A stretch of 64,000 nt of DNA from Vibrio owensii CAIM 1854 = LMG 25443 (lineage in GTDB: Bacteria; Pseudomonadota; Gammaproteobacteria; Enterobacterales; Vibrionaceae). Under the pieces are notes generated by a model. The model had not been told where the DNA came from, made no database searches, and saw only the letters and a program-made list of their open reading frames with translations. The DNA lies in assembly GCF_000817815.1 (NCBI RefSeq), contig NZ_JPRD01000020.1, forward strand, positions 1 through 64,000. Reading direction: 5' to 3'. The translations under genes and the position numbers were made by a program. This document shows positions 62,483 to 64,000 of this stretch, piece after piece. Positions within the stretch are counted from its first letter, which is position 1, and every line of letters begins with the position of its first letter.

Positions 62483-63403
62483 ATGAATTCCATATTTGGA
62501 AACGTTGATGATCTGTACCTGTTTTGCTCAGTGGTTGAGCAAGGTTCTCTGCTCGCGGCAGCGAAAAAGCTCGAACTGCCGGTCTCTACTATGTCTCGTC
62601 GTTTATCGGCGCTGGAAGCACGTCTAGGATTGAGATTGCTGGAGAAGAAAGGCCGTGAGTTGGTGGCAACCGAGACAGGCTTACAGGCGTTTGATCAGCT
62701 CAGCAGTGCGATGGCGCAGATTGAATCCGGCATCTTGCAGCTCAACCAGCAAAGCCAACAAGTCGAAGGGCGAATTCGATTGGTGATGCCAAGCCGCTTC
62801 TACAATGACTTGGTCGACAAGGTGGTTGAGGACTACATCAAAACCTACCCAAAAGTGACCATTGATCTGCTGCTTAGCCAAGTGAATTCGATTCCAGAAA
62901 CCGATCGTGATCTGGTGGTGACATTTGAATTGGACGGGTTAGATGACATGATCGCTCGTCCGTTGTTTAAAGCGGAACATGCCTTTTTTGTTAGCCCTGA
63001 GTACTTAGCGCAAGCGGGCGGCAGCATTGAAAGCTTAGAGGATTTAGCTAAGCAAGATTGGGTCGCCAGCACGCACACCACGCAAGTGCCTATTTACCAA
63101 CAAGACAAGTTGGTGGACATGCTCAACTGCAAGCCGCGCTTAGTGGTCAATGATATAACCGCAGTGATCAAAGCAGTAGAAAACGGCTTGGGGATCGCCT
63201 CGATTCCCATTCGTCATGTGAAACCTGAGCTGAATTTGGTGCAGGTCGCGCAGTCCTACAGTCGTGGGGATCGTCAAGCTTATCTGGTTTATCGCCAACG
63301 CAACTACCAGCCTAAGGCTCTCAGCTTAATGATTGAGGCGATATTGCAGGCTGCCGAAACACAAAACCATTCATCCTCTCTCAATACCATTCACTCCGCA
63401 TAA
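62483..63403 (+). CDS. LysR-family regulator, divergent from the efflux operon
   Basis: A 306-residue LysR-type regulator with an N-terminal winged HTH (about 5-62; LLAAAKKLELPVSTMSRRLS) and a two-lobed effector domain. The ATG at 62483 follows GGAAG and gives the usual spacing; an upstream in-frame codon would add nine residues. It is divergent from the HlyD/DUF2955 operon, and LysR proteins so placed usually control the divergent operon in response to its substrate. The effector cannot be read from the sequence. Confidence 0.9.
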   Translation: MNSIFGNVDDLYLFCSVVEQGSLLAAAKKLELPVSTMSRRLSALEARLGLRLLEKKGRELVATETGLQAFDQLSSAMAQIESGILQLNQQSQQVEGRIRLVMPSRFYNDLVDKVVEDYIKTYPKVTIDLLLSQVNSIPETDRDLVVTFELDGLDDMIARPLFKAEHAFFVSPEYLAQAGGSIESLEDLAKQDWVASTHTTQVPIYQQDKLVDMLNCKPRLVVNDITAVIKAVENGLGIASIPIRHVKPELNLVQVAQSYSRGDRQAYLVYRQRNYQPKALSLMIEAILQAAETQNHSSSLNTIHSA

Positions 63404-63487
63404 CTGCCATTGGTCGCATGCAAAAGCAGCGTGCGATCTTCTCCCTTAATCTGAAACCATCAAATCACGTTCAACTAAGGACAGTAC

Positions 63488-64000
63488 ATGATGGTTTCTC
63501 AATCTCGCTCAATTAAAGCTCTTAAACTGGCAAGTACGTTTATCGCCGCATTTGCACTTAGCAGCAATCTGGCTCTGGCTAATCCAAGCGAGCGCACACT
63601 CAGTCAATTCAACCAAGCTGCGCAGGGTGACTCTGGCTTAGTTGATACCGTTTACGGCGAATTATCCAAACAACTCGAAGAGCAGGGCGCAACGCCGGTG
63701 ACCTTGGTTTACTTAGGCAGTGCGGAGACGTTGCAAGGTCGTGAGGCGTTTATGCCTTGGAACAAGATGAAGTTCACCGAGCGCGGTCTTGCCACAATCC
63801 AAAAAGGTTTGGACCTAATGGCGAATCAGCCAGTACCACTGCAAGAGCAACAACGCTTACAAGGCTTACCTGAATACCAACTGGCCACCGCCATGGCAGC
63901 CACTACCTTTACCTCTCTGCCAGATATGTTCAATCACTTTGAGCGCGGCTACGAGCTGTACCTTTCTCTGCTCGATGAACCGAGTTTTAGTCAGCAACCT
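63488..64000 (+). CDS. Secreted hypothetical protein, C-terminus off window
   Basis: Open from ATG 63488 (or 63491) to the right edge, 171 codons. It begins with a signal peptide (SIKALKLASTFIAAFALSSN, then ALA cleavage) and continues with a soluble, mostly helical domain (VDTVYGELSKQLEEQGATPV; FMPWNKMKFTERGLATIQKG). I do not recognise the family. It follows the LysR-type gene by 84 bp on the same strand. Confidence 0.75.
   Translation, partial: MMVSQSRSIKALKLASTFIAAFALSSNLALANPSERTLSQFNQAAQGDSGLVDTVYGELSKQLEEQGATPVTLVYLGSAETLQGREAFMPWNKMKFTERGLATIQKGLDLMANQPVPLQEQQRLQGLPEYQLATAMAATTFTSLPDMFNHFERGYELYLSLLDEPSFSQQP

Overview
The window is the replication-origin region of a Vibrio secondary chromosome (chromosome II). 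The evidence is direct: rctB (48489-50459), an origin with RctB iterons, a 39-mer/29-mer pair, a DnaA box and a DUE with spaced ATCA motifs (47466-48488), parA2/parB2, and at least seven parS2-type palindromes. The gene set (vqmR-vqmA, pdxH, a Lap-type adhesin secretion and release module, a NADAR-RibA fusion) suggests a marine Vibrio, probably near the Harveyi/Parahaemolyticus group; the species cannot be fixed from sequence alone.

Layout. 1-1482: a Cache sensor cut by the left edge. 1750-8556: a decayed accessory island with two direct IS91-like copies (both dead and sharing one nonsense codon), an inverted IS91-end fragment, a dead IS256-like copy, an AT-rich XRE-type regulator and a broken ricin-lectin secreted protein. 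8562-11575: araC-type regulator, the VqmR sRNA and its activator VqmA (DPO quorum sensing), pdxH. RctB-like sites occur here, about 38 kb from the origin. 12052-18949: a LuxR solo next to two divergent operons (AvrD-like protein, P-loop kinase and MMPL/RND exporter on one side; LolA-like protein and beta-barrel on the other) with a lux-box-like palindrome between them. This is the best candidate for an undescribed small-molecule signalling and export system. 18997-22114: a DctB-like kinase with a response regulator whose sigma-54 ATPase domain is degenerate. 22226-28467: lapC, lapG, lapD, lapB, a c-di-GMP-controlled adhesin module without the adhesin itself.

28520-33018: a 44-codon membrane peptide, an MscS-like channel, three small membrane proteins, a flavodoxin-like protein behind a SoxR-box-like promoter, and an oligopeptide-binding protein. 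33206-38622: murein recycling (mpaA, murR-like, murQ, murP) with a frameshifted porin. 38847-44932: small zinc-ribbon protein, LysR regulator, CatB-type acetyltransferase, FapA-like protein and tmcA. 45048-50459: parB2, parA2, oriCII, rctB.

50783-64000: a hypothetical gene carrying RctB-like sites, a Fur-boxed pair of oligopeptide-type ABC ATPases, a PA3496-like small protein, NADAR-RibA, a divergent solute-binding protein/hybrid kinase pair, a DUF3283-like protein, a YebC-family regulator, RodA, an HlyD/DUF2955 efflux pair with a divergent LysR regulator, and a secreted protein cut by the right edge. I saw no rRNA, tRNA or CRISPR array.
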